NCBI GenBank assembly: GCA_965279085.1
Contig: OZ257149.1
Coordinates: 2,170,001 to 2,234,000 of the forward strand
DNA: 64,000 nucleotides
Origin: UBA7672 sp965279085
Lineage (GTDB): Bacteria; Pseudomonadota; Alphaproteobacteria; Caulobacterales; Hyphomonadaceae
Reading direction: 5' to 3'
The notes beneath the pieces are model-generated. The model was not told the DNA's origin and made no database searches. It saw only the letters and a list, made by a program, of their open reading frames with translations. A program made the position numbers and the translations under genes. Every line of letters starts with the position of its first letter. Position 1 is the stretch's first letter. Below, piece after piece: positions 43,581 to 50,873 of the stretch.

Positions 43581-44801
43581 ATGTCTGCGGATCGGGCGCT
43601 GAGGGAGCGGGCGGCGCGGGTGATCCCGGGCGGGATGTATGGGCACCAGTCTGTCGCCGCCCTGCCCGCCGGATATCCGCAATTCTTCTCGCGCGCCGAG
43701 GGCGCATACCTGTGGGATGCGGACGGGAACAGGCTGCTTGATCTGATGTGCGCGTACGGCCCGCAGCTGTTCGGATACGGCAACCCGAAGATCGACCGCG
43801 CCTATGTCGGCCAGCTGGCGCTGGGCGACGCGATGACCGGGCCGTCGCCGCTGATGGTGGAACTGGCGGAGGCGATGACTGGCATGGTGGCCCATGCCGA
43901 CTGGGCGATGTTCTGCAAGAACGGGACGGACGCCAACACGATGGCGCTGATGGCAGCGCGGGCGCAGACAGGGCGCGGCACGGTGGTGCGGGCGCGGGGC
44001 GCCTATCATGGGGCTGCGCCGTGGAGCAATCCGCGCAAGCGCGGGCTGGCGCCGGCGGACCAGTCTCACCAGCAGCTGTGCGACTACAATGATGTGGCGA
44101 GTCTCGAGGCGGCAGTGGCAGCTGCAGGCGATGATCTCGCGGCGATCTTCGCGGCGCCGTTCAAGCACGATGTCCTGGTCGATCAGGCGGCGCCCTCGCC
44201 TGCCTACGCGAAGCGGGCGCGCGAGCTGGCGGATGAGCGCGGTGCGCTTCTCGTGGTGGACGATGTGCGCGCGGGATTCCGCGTGGCGCGGGATTGCAGC
44301 TGGTCGAAGGTGGGCGTGCAGCCGGACCTGTCGTGCTGGGGCAAGTGCATCGCCAACGGACATCCGATCTCGGCGCTGCTGGGATCGGACAGTGCGCGCA
44401 AGGGCGCGGAGGGGATTTTCACGACGGGCTCATACTGGTTCGCGGCGGCGGCGATGGCGGCGAGCTTGGCGACGCTGGAGCTGATCCGGACGACGGATTA
44501 TCTGGAGCGTATCGAGGCGCTGGGCACGCGGTTGCGAGCGGGACTGGACGCGAGAGCCACAGCGCATGGATTTGGCCTGCGCCAGAGCGGGCCCGTGCAG
44601 ATGCCGCTGTTCCTGTTCGACGACGATGCCGAGATGAAGGTGGGGAATGCGTGGTCCGTCGCGATGGTGTCGCGCGGCGTCTACGTGCACCCATGGCACA
44701 ACATGTTCCTGTCGGCGGCGATGACGGAGCAGGACATCGATTTCGCGCTGGATGCGGCGGATGAGAGCTTCCGGGCGGTGGCGAAGACGCGACCGGCCTA
44801 G
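43581..44801 (+). CDS. class III aminotransferase (glutamate-1-semialdehyde aminomutase-like)
   Basis: A 406-residue PLP-dependent aminotransferase of fold type I. The PLP lysine is in CWGKCIANGHPISALLGSD, the diagnostic Asp in VVDDVRAGFRVA, and the glycine-rich cofactor segment in NGTDANTMALMAARAQTGR. The arrangement is closest to HemL/GSA-AM and omega-aminotransferases. HemL itself is usually 430 residues and differs in the gate region, so I favour an unassigned class III enzyme. It lies 147 bases right of tRNA-Ser, and its stop overlaps the convergent MASE1-PAS gene by 4 bases. Confidence 0.85.
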   Translation: MSADRALRERAARVIPGGMYGHQSVAALPAGYPQFFSRAEGAYLWDADGNRLLDLMCAYGPQLFGYGNPKIDRAYVGQLALGDAMTGPSPLMVELAEAMTGMVAHADWAMFCKNGTDANTMALMAARAQTGRGTVVRARGAYHGAAPWSNPRKRGLAPADQSHQQLCDYNDVASLEAAVAAAGDDLAAIFAAPFKHDVLVDQAAPSPAYAKRARELADERGALLVVDDVRAGFRVARDCSWSKVGVQPDLSCWGKCIANGHPISALLGSDSARKGAEGIFTTGSYWFAAAAMAASLATLELIRTTDYLERIEALGTRLRAGLDARATAHGFGLRQSGPVQMPLFLFDDDAEMKVGNAWSVAMVSRGVYVHPWHNMFLSAAMTEQDIDFALDAADESFRAVAKTRPA

Positions 44802-46075
44802 GCCAGCGGGCGCAGGACGACGACGAATTCGCGCTCGCCCGGGGCGCCGGACGCGATCATCGTCACGCGGGCGTCGACCAGCGTCCATGCGCCGCTGTCG
44901 GAGCGGATGCGCCAGGTGCGGCGGTTGATCAGGTTGCGCAGGTCGCGCGTTTCGCTCTGCTCGAAATAGTCCTGCTCGCGCGCGGCTTCATCGGGCGGCA
45001 TGAGAGTGAACAGGTTGCGGCCGATGAAATCCTGCCCGTGGAACAGGCTGGTACAGGCGGGCGAGGCAAAGAGGATCAGCCCACCGGGCGCAACACGCAT
45101 GACGGTCTCCGACACGTGGTCGACAACGAGCCGGTAGCGCGCCTCGGCGCTGATGATGGCGCCCCACGCTTCACGCGTTTCCTTGAGCGTGTTCTCGAGC
45201 ATGTCGTGGAAGCGCTGCTTTTCCTCCAGCGCGACGGCCAGCGGTAGAGTCGTCGCGGCGAAGACGGCGATGAAGAGCTGGGTGGTCAGCATGATGTCAC
45301 GGGGCGACAGCGTGACCCACGGCACCGGCGAATAGCCGTTCAGGACCATGGTGGTCCAGGTCAGCATCATGGCGGCGAGGCAGATTTCGGCGCCGGCGAC
45401 GCCAAGCTCGAACGCGACCAGCACCATCAGCGGCAGCAGCAGAAGGCGCAGGCCGGGCGCCTGGCTGAAAGTGGCGGCGAAGATGCTGAAGCCGACGATG
45501 ACAGCGACGGCCAGGGCGAGGCGCCAAGGCTTGGCCGCGAGCTTCTTCAGGCGGCCATGGCCGAAGCCGAACAGCAGCGGCAGGAAGATGACCATCCCCA
45601 GCGCGTCGGCGGCGAACCAGACGGCGAAGTCCTGCGCCTCCATCGGCTTTCCGATCAGGGAGGCGCCGGAGGCCGCGATGCAGCCCGAGACGAATGGGCC
45701 GATGACGCCGCCGACCAGCAGGAACCAGAGTATCTGGCCGCGATTGGCGAAGGCCATGGTTCCGGGCGCAAGCAGGACGGCGACGATCAGGCATTCCACG
45801 ACGTCGCCGACCAGATAGGCCAGCGTGAAGTCCAGCGCGTCGCCCATCAGCAGATGGGCGAGCACATGGCCCACGGACGCCGCGGCGACGTGGAACATCC
45901 AGTCCTTGCGCGGGGCGGCGATCAGCGCGGCGACGAGCAGCGCGTTCGAGAACCAGATCGATTCGGTGGGCGCGCCGAAGCGCGAGAAGGCGAGGCTGGC
46001 GACCGACAGGACGAAATAGCCCGCGCCAACTGCTGGCGCGCGGAGCCAAATGTTGCCCTGCCCGATCATGTCCAT
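44798..46075 (-). CDS. MASE1-PAS membrane sensor without output domain (distal copy)
   Basis: A 425-residue protein. Residues 10-285 are a MASE1-type multi-helix sensor (FSRFGAPTESIWFSNALLVA, APRKDWMFHVAAASVGHVLAH, VWFAADALGMVIFLPLL). A coiled linker (EEKQRFHDMLENTLKETREAW) leads to one PAS domain at about 310-425 (YRLVVDHVSETVMRVAPGG, LFASPACTSLFHGQDFIG). There is no GGDEF, EAL, kinase or methyl-accepting domain afterwards, which is unusual because MASE1 normally feeds such outputs. It is 69 bases after cheE on the same strand. Its paralogue lies at 58.8 kb. Confidence 0.85.
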   Translation of the reverse strand: MDMIGQGNIWLRAPAVGAGYFVLSVASLAFSRFGAPTESIWFSNALLVAALIAAPRKDWMFHVAAASVGHVLAHLLMGDALDFTLAYLVGDVVECLIVAVLLAPGTMAFANRGQILWFLLVGGVIGPFVSGCIAASGASLIGKPMEAQDFAVWFAADALGMVIFLPLLFGFGHGRLKKLAAKPWRLALAVAVIVGFSIFAATFSQAPGLRLLLLPLMVLVAFELGVAGAEICLAAMMLTWTTMVLNGYSPVPWVTLSPRDIMLTTQLFIAVFAATTLPLAVALEEKQRFHDMLENTLKETREAWGAIISAEARYRLVVDHVSETVMRVAPGGLILFASPACTSLFHGQDFIGRNLFTLMPPDEAAREQDYFEQSETRDLRNLINRRTWRIRSDSGAWTLVDARVTMIASGAPGEREFVVVLRPLA

Positions 46076-46144
46076 CTCCCCGCCCCAGCCATAAGGCAGA
46101 GCGCGGTGAGGGAAAAGACCTTCGCGGGCGGCGGCGACGAGAAA

Positions 46145-46606
46145 CTAGACCGGTGTGCGGGAAATTTTCTCAAGACCGGCCAGCATCGCGTCGATGGCGG
46201 GGCCGCCGGCGTTCCTGCCCTCACGGCGGAGGACGGCGATGGCCTCGATGTGGACGGCGACGCCGACCCATTGGTGGCGGTGGCGGTCACCCGCAGCCAT
46301 GAGTTCGCACAGGCTGTGGGCGGCGCGGCTGATATGCTTCAGGCCGAATATCCCTGCATCGCCCAGGACTTCCCGCGCGAGCTGGTAGAGGCGCGCGGCG
46401 TCTTCGGGAGTGTGGGTCTGAGCGGCGGTGGCGGCGATCTGGGCAAGTTCGTCGAGCTTGCCTTCAAGCGCCTCCATGTGCGCGTCGCGCACCTTCTCCA
46501 TGTTGGCCGACGCCTTCTGGACGGCGTGGCCGAGCAGCATGCCTTTCGGATCAGTGATCGTCTTCGCGAGCTTGTTCTCGGGCTGGAATTTCCGGACCTG
46601 GGTCAC
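46145..46606 (-). CDS. cheE: chemotaxis protein CheE (Caulobacter-type)
   Basis: A 153-residue mainly helical protein. The sequence resembles Caulobacter CheE, encoded at the end of the che operon (KFQPENKLAKTITDPKGMLLGHAVQKA). No enzymatic motif. CheE has been reported to affect Caulobacter chemotaxis by an unclear mechanism. Its start overlaps the upstream cheY stop by 4 bases (46603-46606). The identification rests on position and limited sequence memory. Confidence 0.65.
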   Translation of the reverse strand: MTQVRKFQPENKLAKTITDPKGMLLGHAVQKASANMEKVRDAHMEALEGKLDELAQIAATAAQTHTPEDAARLYQLAREVLGDAGIFGLKHISRAAHSLCELMAAGDRHRHQWVGVAVHIEAIAVLRREGRNAGGPAIDAMLAGLEKISRTPV

Positions 46607-47205
46607 AGCGTGATCTTCCTTGGCTTGAACATTTCATCGATCTGGGACTGCTGCATGTCTGGCCCGGCCGCGATCGGCACATCGAGCGACAGGTCGTCGG
46701 AGCGGCGGCCGTTGGTGCCAGAGGGCGGGCCGACATTCTTGAAGCGCCTGTCCGGGCCGACGTAATTCGGCGCAACGATGAACTGGCGGTTCTCGCGAGC
46801 GACCCAGTGGATGCGCTGCATCAGGACTTCGGGCGACAACGGTTTCGCCACCACGACGCTGGCGCCGGCGTCGCGCGCGGCGCGGACATTGCCCAGCGTC
46901 TGGTGGCCCAGTGCAGCGATGATCGCCACGCAGCGATTCTGCGAGTTCTCCTCGCGGCGGACCATGCGGATGAAGTCGAAACCCGAGTCGTCGATGAAGA
47001 GCGGGTCGACGATGATGATTTCCAGCTGCTGGTCGTAGAAGATGCGTTCGGCGTCACGGACATGCTGGCAGGCGTGGACCGCGCGCACGCCGAACCCGTT
47101 CAGGATCAGCCGCAGCAGATCAAGAGACTGCGGGTTGCTGTCCAGCACCAGCACGCTGGTGCGGTTCAGGTTGATCCGCGCTGAAAGGTCGAGTGCTGCG
47201 GCCAT
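46603..47205 (-). CDS. CheY-type response regulator with C-terminal extension (third cheY)
   Basis: A 200-residue protein. Residues 15-140 are a receiver: phosphoacceptor Asp in IIIVDPLFIDDSGFDFIRM, with SNPQSL in place of the usual DDS (so the first acidic residues are changed to DSN, in VLVLDSNPQS) and Lys in VVAKPLSPEVL. A 60-residue tail follows (FIVAPNYVGPDRRFKNVGPP … MFKPRKITL) that includes the GPDRR-type motif found in Caulobacter CheY-III relatives. The acid pocket loses one Asp, so phosphorylation may be weak. It is the third of three cheY genes in the operon. Confidence 0.85.
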   Translation of the reverse strand: MAAALDLSARINLNRTSVLVLDSNPQSLDLLRLILNGFGVRAVHACQHVRDAERIFYDQQLEIIIVDPLFIDDSGFDFIRMVRREENSQNRCVAIIAALGHQTLGNVRAARDAGASVVVAKPLSPEVLMQRIHWVARENRQFIVAPNYVGPDRRFKNVGPPSGTNGRRSDDLSLDVPIAAGPDMQQSQIDEMFKPRKITL

Positions 47206-47211
47206 GGCAAA

Positions 47212-47556
47212 CTACCACAGCTCCGGTTCTGCGGCCGCGGCGCTGGCCGACATTCCGCCGCCGAGGCGTTTGCGCACGGATTCGAGCCAGACGCGGTCGA
47301 GCGCCGTCTCGATGTCGACGCCGCCGCACTGGCAGGAAGCTGTCGCCGACAGGAAGGCCTCCAGCGTCCGCAACTGCTGGCCGAGACGGTCAAGCGATTG
47401 CAGGCGCTCGAACCCGCTGTTCGTGGGCGTGCCGCTCACCATCGTGGCGACGTCTGATTCGATCGCGGCGAGATCGTCGGCCGCAGAGCCGATCTCGGCC
47501 GCGATGCGCTGCATCACGACACTGACAGGCTCGCATGTCGGGAATGTCCGGCACAT
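47212..47556 (-). CDS. cheU: CheU-like chemotaxis protein
   Basis: A 114-residue helical protein (QRIAAEIGSAADDLAAIESDV, then FERLQSLDRLGQQLRTLEAFL) at the position of cheU in the Caulobacter che operon (between cheD and the third cheY). A CQC motif is present near residue 76. No enzymatic motif visible. The ATG overlaps the cheD stop by one base. The assignment relies mainly on gene order; the function of CheU is not established. Confidence 0.65.
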   Translation of the reverse strand: MCRTFPTCEPVSVVMQRIAAEIGSAADDLAAIESDVATMVSGTPTNSGFERLQSLDRLGQQLRTLEAFLSATASCQCGGVDIETALDRVWLESVRKRLGGGMSASAAAAEPELW

Positions 47557-48116
47557 CAGAAGAACTCCACATCGTCCGCAGGTGGCGCGACCGGGGCCGC
47601 GGCAATCGACAGTTCGCGCGCGAACACGTGCGCCTCGCTCTGACCCATGATGCGTTGTTGCGCCTTGCCGGTGGCGGGCCAGAAGCGGATGCGCCGCGCC
47701 AGCTCGCCGCCCGTGCTGCCGCCGAGAATCGGAATGCCTTCCTGGCGCAGGAAATCGGTCGCGAAGGACGCGTTCTTGGCGCCGATGTCCGACAGGTTCT
47801 TCATCATCCGCGCGCCGCCGAAGATTTTCGCCTCGAGGCGGTCGCGCTTCGCGCCGGCCTGCAGCAGCGAGTTGATCAGCAGCTCCATCGCATGAACGCC
47901 GCGCTCAACGCCGTCAGCCTTGCCCACGAGCGCGCCCGGCAGCAGGAAGTGGTTCATGCCGCCGACGCCCGCACGTGCGTCGCGCATGCACGCGGCGACG
48001 CACGAGCCGAGTATGGTCGTCAGCGCGACGCTTGCGTCGGCGGAGACGGCATACTCGCCCTGGACAAGATTGACCTGTCCTGTGCGTCCCGGAGCTATGC
48101 GCGCAAGCGCTGTCAC
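47556..48116 (-). CDS. cheD: chemoreceptor glutamine deamidase CheD
   Basis: Deamidates specific Gln residues of chemoreceptors; 186 residues. The catalytic Cys is in TTILGSCVAACM and the His in VGGMNHFLLPG, followed by GARMMKNLSDIGAKNASFA as in the family. It overlaps the second cheY gene by ATGA at its start and cheU at its stop. Its presence implies that chemoreceptor methylation sites are initially encoded as Gln. Confidence 0.95.
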   Translation of the reverse strand: MTALARIAPGRTGQVNLVQGEYAVSADASVALTTILGSCVAACMRDARAGVGGMNHFLLPGALVGKADGVERGVHAMELLINSLLQAGAKRDRLEAKIFGGARMMKNLSDIGAKNASFATDFLRQEGIPILGGSTGGELARRIRFWPATGKAQQRIMGQSEAHVFARELSIAAAPVAPPADDVEFF

Positions 48117-48502
48117 GTAAGCGCTCCGAACACCTGTTCGATCTTGCCCTTCAGGTCAGCGGCCGTGAAAGGCTTCACGATGTAGTTGTTGACGCCGAAC
48201 TGCACGGCGCGCTGCACCAGCTCCTTGTCGGCGCGGCCGGTGAGCATGATGAAGGCGGTGTTGGCCGTCGGCGGATGCGCGCGGACGGTGCGCAGGAAGT
48301 TGAGCCCGTCCATCTTCGGCATGTTGTAGTCCGAGATGATAAGATGCACCGGCTTGGTCATGAGGGTCTTGAAACCCTCCTCGCCGTCGCCGGCGTCGAT
48401 GACATCGCTGATGCCGATCTGCTGCAGCGTTGAGCGGGCAAGCGCCCGGATCGTCAGCTGGTCATCGACAACGAGAACTTTGATCTGTGATGCGACGGGC
48501 AT
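48113..48502 (-). CDS. cheY: chemotaxis response regulator CheY (second cheY)
   Basis: A 129-residue receiver protein. Acid pocket VVDD at residues 13-14, phosphoacceptor Asp58 in IISDYNMPKMDG, Thr/Ser switch in FIMLTGRAD and Lys110 in YIVKPFT. Starts at the ATG that shares one base with the cheB stop (TAATG). It is probably the motor-acting or phosphate-sink CheY; which of the three acts on the motor cannot be told. Confidence 0.95.
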   Translation of the reverse strand: MPVASQIKVLVVDDQLTIRALARSTLQQIGISDVIDAGDGEEGFKTLMTKPVHLIISDYNMPKMDGLNFLRTVRAHPPTANTAFIMLTGRADKELVQRAVQFGVNNYIVKPFTAADLKGKIEQVFGALT

Positions 48503-49539
48503 TATCCGATCTCCCTTGCGGCTGGCGTGCATGCCTCCAGCGCGAGCCGTGACAATTCGTTGAGTGAAGCCTGGCGCTCGACGGCGCCGATCTCGAAGGC
48601 GACTTTCGGCATGCCGTAAACGACGCAGCTGGCCTCGTCCTGGCCGAAGGTGCGCGCGCCGGTCTGGCGCATCGCGAGCAAGCCCTTCGCGCCATCCTTG
48701 CCCATGCCCGTGAGGATGAGGCCGACCGAGCGGGCGCCGCAGGTTGCGGCGACCGAGTTGAACAGCACGTCGACGGACGGGCGATGGCCGTTGACCAGCT
48801 CGCTGTCGCGCAGGCGTGCGAACGGATTGGCGCCGCCGCCGACTTCCATGTGGCGCGCGCCGCCCGGGGCGATCAGGATCCTGCCCGGCTTCAGCGGCTC
48901 GCCATCCTCGGCTTCGCTGACGCTGGGCGCGCACAGACGGTCGAGGCGGGCGGCGAAGGATTTCGTGAACGTCGCCGGCATGTGCTGCGTCACCACGATG
49001 GGCGGGCAGTTTTCCGGCATGGCCGACAGGACAGTGATGAGTGCCTCGACGCCACCCGTGGAGGCGCCGATGGCGATGATCTTGCCGTTGGAGCGGAAGT
49101 TCGAGACACGCGGCGGCGGGGTCGTGCGCGGCGGAGCAGCGCGTACGCGGCTCTTGGCGGCGGCTTTCACCTTCTCCGCTAGATCGTCGAACGCCTGCGC
49201 GAGTTCGGCGGAGGCGGGCTTGCCCACGCAATCGAATGCGCCGAGCTCCAGCGCCTGCAGCGTCGTTTCCGCACCTTCCTGCGTCAGGGTCGAGACCATG
49301 ACGACCGGCATGGGGCGCAGGCGCATCAGTTTCTCGAGGAACTCAATGCCGTTCATGCGCGGCATCTCGACATCGAGCGTCAGCACGTCGGGATTGAGCT
49401 GCTTGATCATCTCGCGCGCCTGGAGCGGATCGCCGGCGCCGCCAACGACCTCGATCTCGGGGTCGCGCCGCAGCCGTGACGACAACAAGGCGCGCATGGT
49501 CGCGGAGTCATCCACGACCAGCACTTTCACCGGTCTCAT
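48502..49539 (-). CDS. cheB: chemotaxis-specific protein-glutamate methylesterase
   Basis: Demethylates receptor glutamyl esters when phosphorylated by CheA. 345 residues from the ATG giving MRPVKVLVVDD. The receiver has Asp10/Asp11 and phosphoacceptor Asp56 (LTLDVEMPRMNG). The catalytic domain contains AIGASTGGVEAL (Ser nucleophile), VTQHMPATFTKSFAARLD (His) and TGMGKDGAKGLLAM (Asp). Overlaps cheR by ATGA upstream and cheY downstream by one base. Confidence 0.97.
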   Translation of the reverse strand: MRPVKVLVVDDSATMRALLSSRLRRDPEIEVVGGAGDPLQAREMIKQLNPDVLTLDVEMPRMNGIEFLEKLMRLRPMPVVMVSTLTQEGAETTLQALELGAFDCVGKPASAELAQAFDDLAEKVKAAAKSRVRAAPPRTTPPPRVSNFRSNGKIIAIGASTGGVEALITVLSAMPENCPPIVVTQHMPATFTKSFAARLDRLCAPSVSEAEDGEPLKPGRILIAPGGARHMEVGGGANPFARLRDSELVNGHRPSVDVLFNSVAATCGARSVGLILTGMGKDGAKGLLAMRQTGARTFGQDEASCVVYGMPKVAFEIGAVERQASLNELSRLALEACTPAAREIG

Positions 49540-50408
49540 GCTTTGCCCCCTGCAAGGCGATAGACGGTCTGGCCGTCGCTTTCGAATGTCGGATCGCCGA
49601 CGCGTTCGGAGTGGCCGACATAGAGACGACCGTTCGGCGCGAGCTGGCCGCGGAAGCGCGTCCACAGCTTCGCCTGTGTGGCCTCGTCGAAATAGATCAC
49701 GACGTTGCGGCAGAAGACGGCGTCGAACTTCTTCTTCATCGGCCATTCGCCGATGAGGTTGAGCTGGTTGAAGGTGATCAGCGAGCGCGCTTCCGGGCCC
49801 ATGCGCCAGGTGCGCGCCGTGCTCTCGTCCTTCGCCATCCAGCGATTGCGATAGTTGGCGGGGATCTGATCGATAGCCTCGGACGTGTAGACGCCGGCCT
49901 TGGCGGTTCTCACCACATTGGCGTCGATGTCGGTCGCGAGAATGCGAATGTCGAGATCGGCCGCGTTCGGCCACACCGACAGCACGGCCAGCGCCAATGA
50001 ATAAGGCTCCTGCCCTGTCGAGCACGCCGACGACCAGATGCGCAGCGGGGCGCCGGCCTTCACCCTGTCGGCGCGCGGAGCCAGCACGGTCTCGATCAGG
50101 TGATCGAAATGGTGCGGCTCACGGAAGAAGCGCGTGACGTTGGTGGTCAGCGCCATCAGCAGGCGCTCGCGCTCTTCCTTGCCCTCGGGGCTGCGGATCA
50201 GGGCGACATACTCCTTGAAGCTGCGCAGGCCGAGCGCGCGCAGCCGCTTGGCCAGGCGCGAATAGACCAGCGCGGCCTTCGAGTCAGGCAGGTGGATGCC
50301 CGACGTCGCATAGAGCTCCTCGGCCACCGCCCGGAAGTCCGCCGCAGTAAAGGCGAACTCACCGTCGACCAGGGATTCCTGCCTGCGAGTGGCGACAGCC
50401 GCGCTCAC
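49536..50408 (-). CDS. cheR: chemotaxis protein methyltransferase
   Basis: SAM-dependent methylation of chemoreceptor glutamates. 290 residues. The N-terminal helical domain covers residues 15-90, and the SAM-binding motif is IWSSACSTGQEPYSLALAV with the acid loop DIRILATDIDANVV. The beta subdomain that can bind receptor pentapeptides is near RNRWMAKDESTARTWRMGP. The last residues are YVGHSERVGDPTFE and QTVYRL. The first codon overlaps the cheW stop. Confidence 0.96.
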   Translation of the reverse strand: MSAAVATRRQESLVDGEFAFTAADFRAVAEELYATSGIHLPDSKAALVYSRLAKRLRALGLRSFKEYVALIRSPEGKEERERLLMALTTNVTRFFREPHHFDHLIETVLAPRADRVKAGAPLRIWSSACSTGQEPYSLALAVLSVWPNAADLDIRILATDIDANVVRTAKAGVYTSEAIDQIPANYRNRWMAKDESTARTWRMGPEARSLITFNQLNLIGEWPMKKKFDAVFCRNVVIYFDEATQAKLWTRFRGQLAPNGRLYVGHSERVGDPTFESDGQTVYRLAGGKA

Positions 50409-50854
50409 GCCGCCTCCGCCACGAGTTCGGGGAGGATCTTGTCGAGCGTGATCCAGGAGACCATGCGGCCGTCGAGCGCGAGGATGCCACGGATGAACAT
50501 CTTGACCGCGTCACACGAGACGTCAGGTGTCGGCTGGATCATCTCGGCGGTCGCCGTCAGCACTTCGGACACGGCGTCGACCAGCAGGCCGACGAGACGC
50601 TGGCCGATGCGCACGACGATGATGACGTTGCGCACGGAGGGTTCCGTGGCGCCGAGGCCGAGGCGGGCCGACAGGTCCACGATCGGCAGCACGGCGCCGC
50701 GCAGGTTGATGACGCCGCGCACATAGCTCGGCGCTTGCGGCAGCGGTGTCGCCGGCGTCCAGCCGCGAATCTCGCGGACTGCCATGATGTCGACGCAGAA
50801 CTCCTGCTCGCCAATGCGGAAGGAGATCAGTTCCTGTCCAACAGATTCTTGCAT
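50405..50854 (-). CDS. cheW: chemotaxis coupling protein CheW
   Basis: Adaptor joining receptors to CheA. 149 residues from the ATG giving MQESVGQELISFRIG, with the CheW fold (FCVDIMAVREIRGW, APSYVRGVINLRGAVLPIVDL, RLVGLLVDAVSEVL). The terminal SWITLDKILPEL is typical. Its stop overlaps cheR, and it starts about 20 bases after the cheA stop. Confidence 0.95.
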   Translation of the reverse strand: MQESVGQELISFRIGEQEFCVDIMAVREIRGWTPATPLPQAPSYVRGVINLRGAVLPIVDLSARLGLGATEPSVRNVIIVVRIGQRLVGLLVDAVSEVLTATAEMIQPTPDVSCDAVKMFIRGILALDGRMVSWITLDKILPELVAEAA

Positions 50855-50873
50855 GTCACTCACTCGCTTTCTG

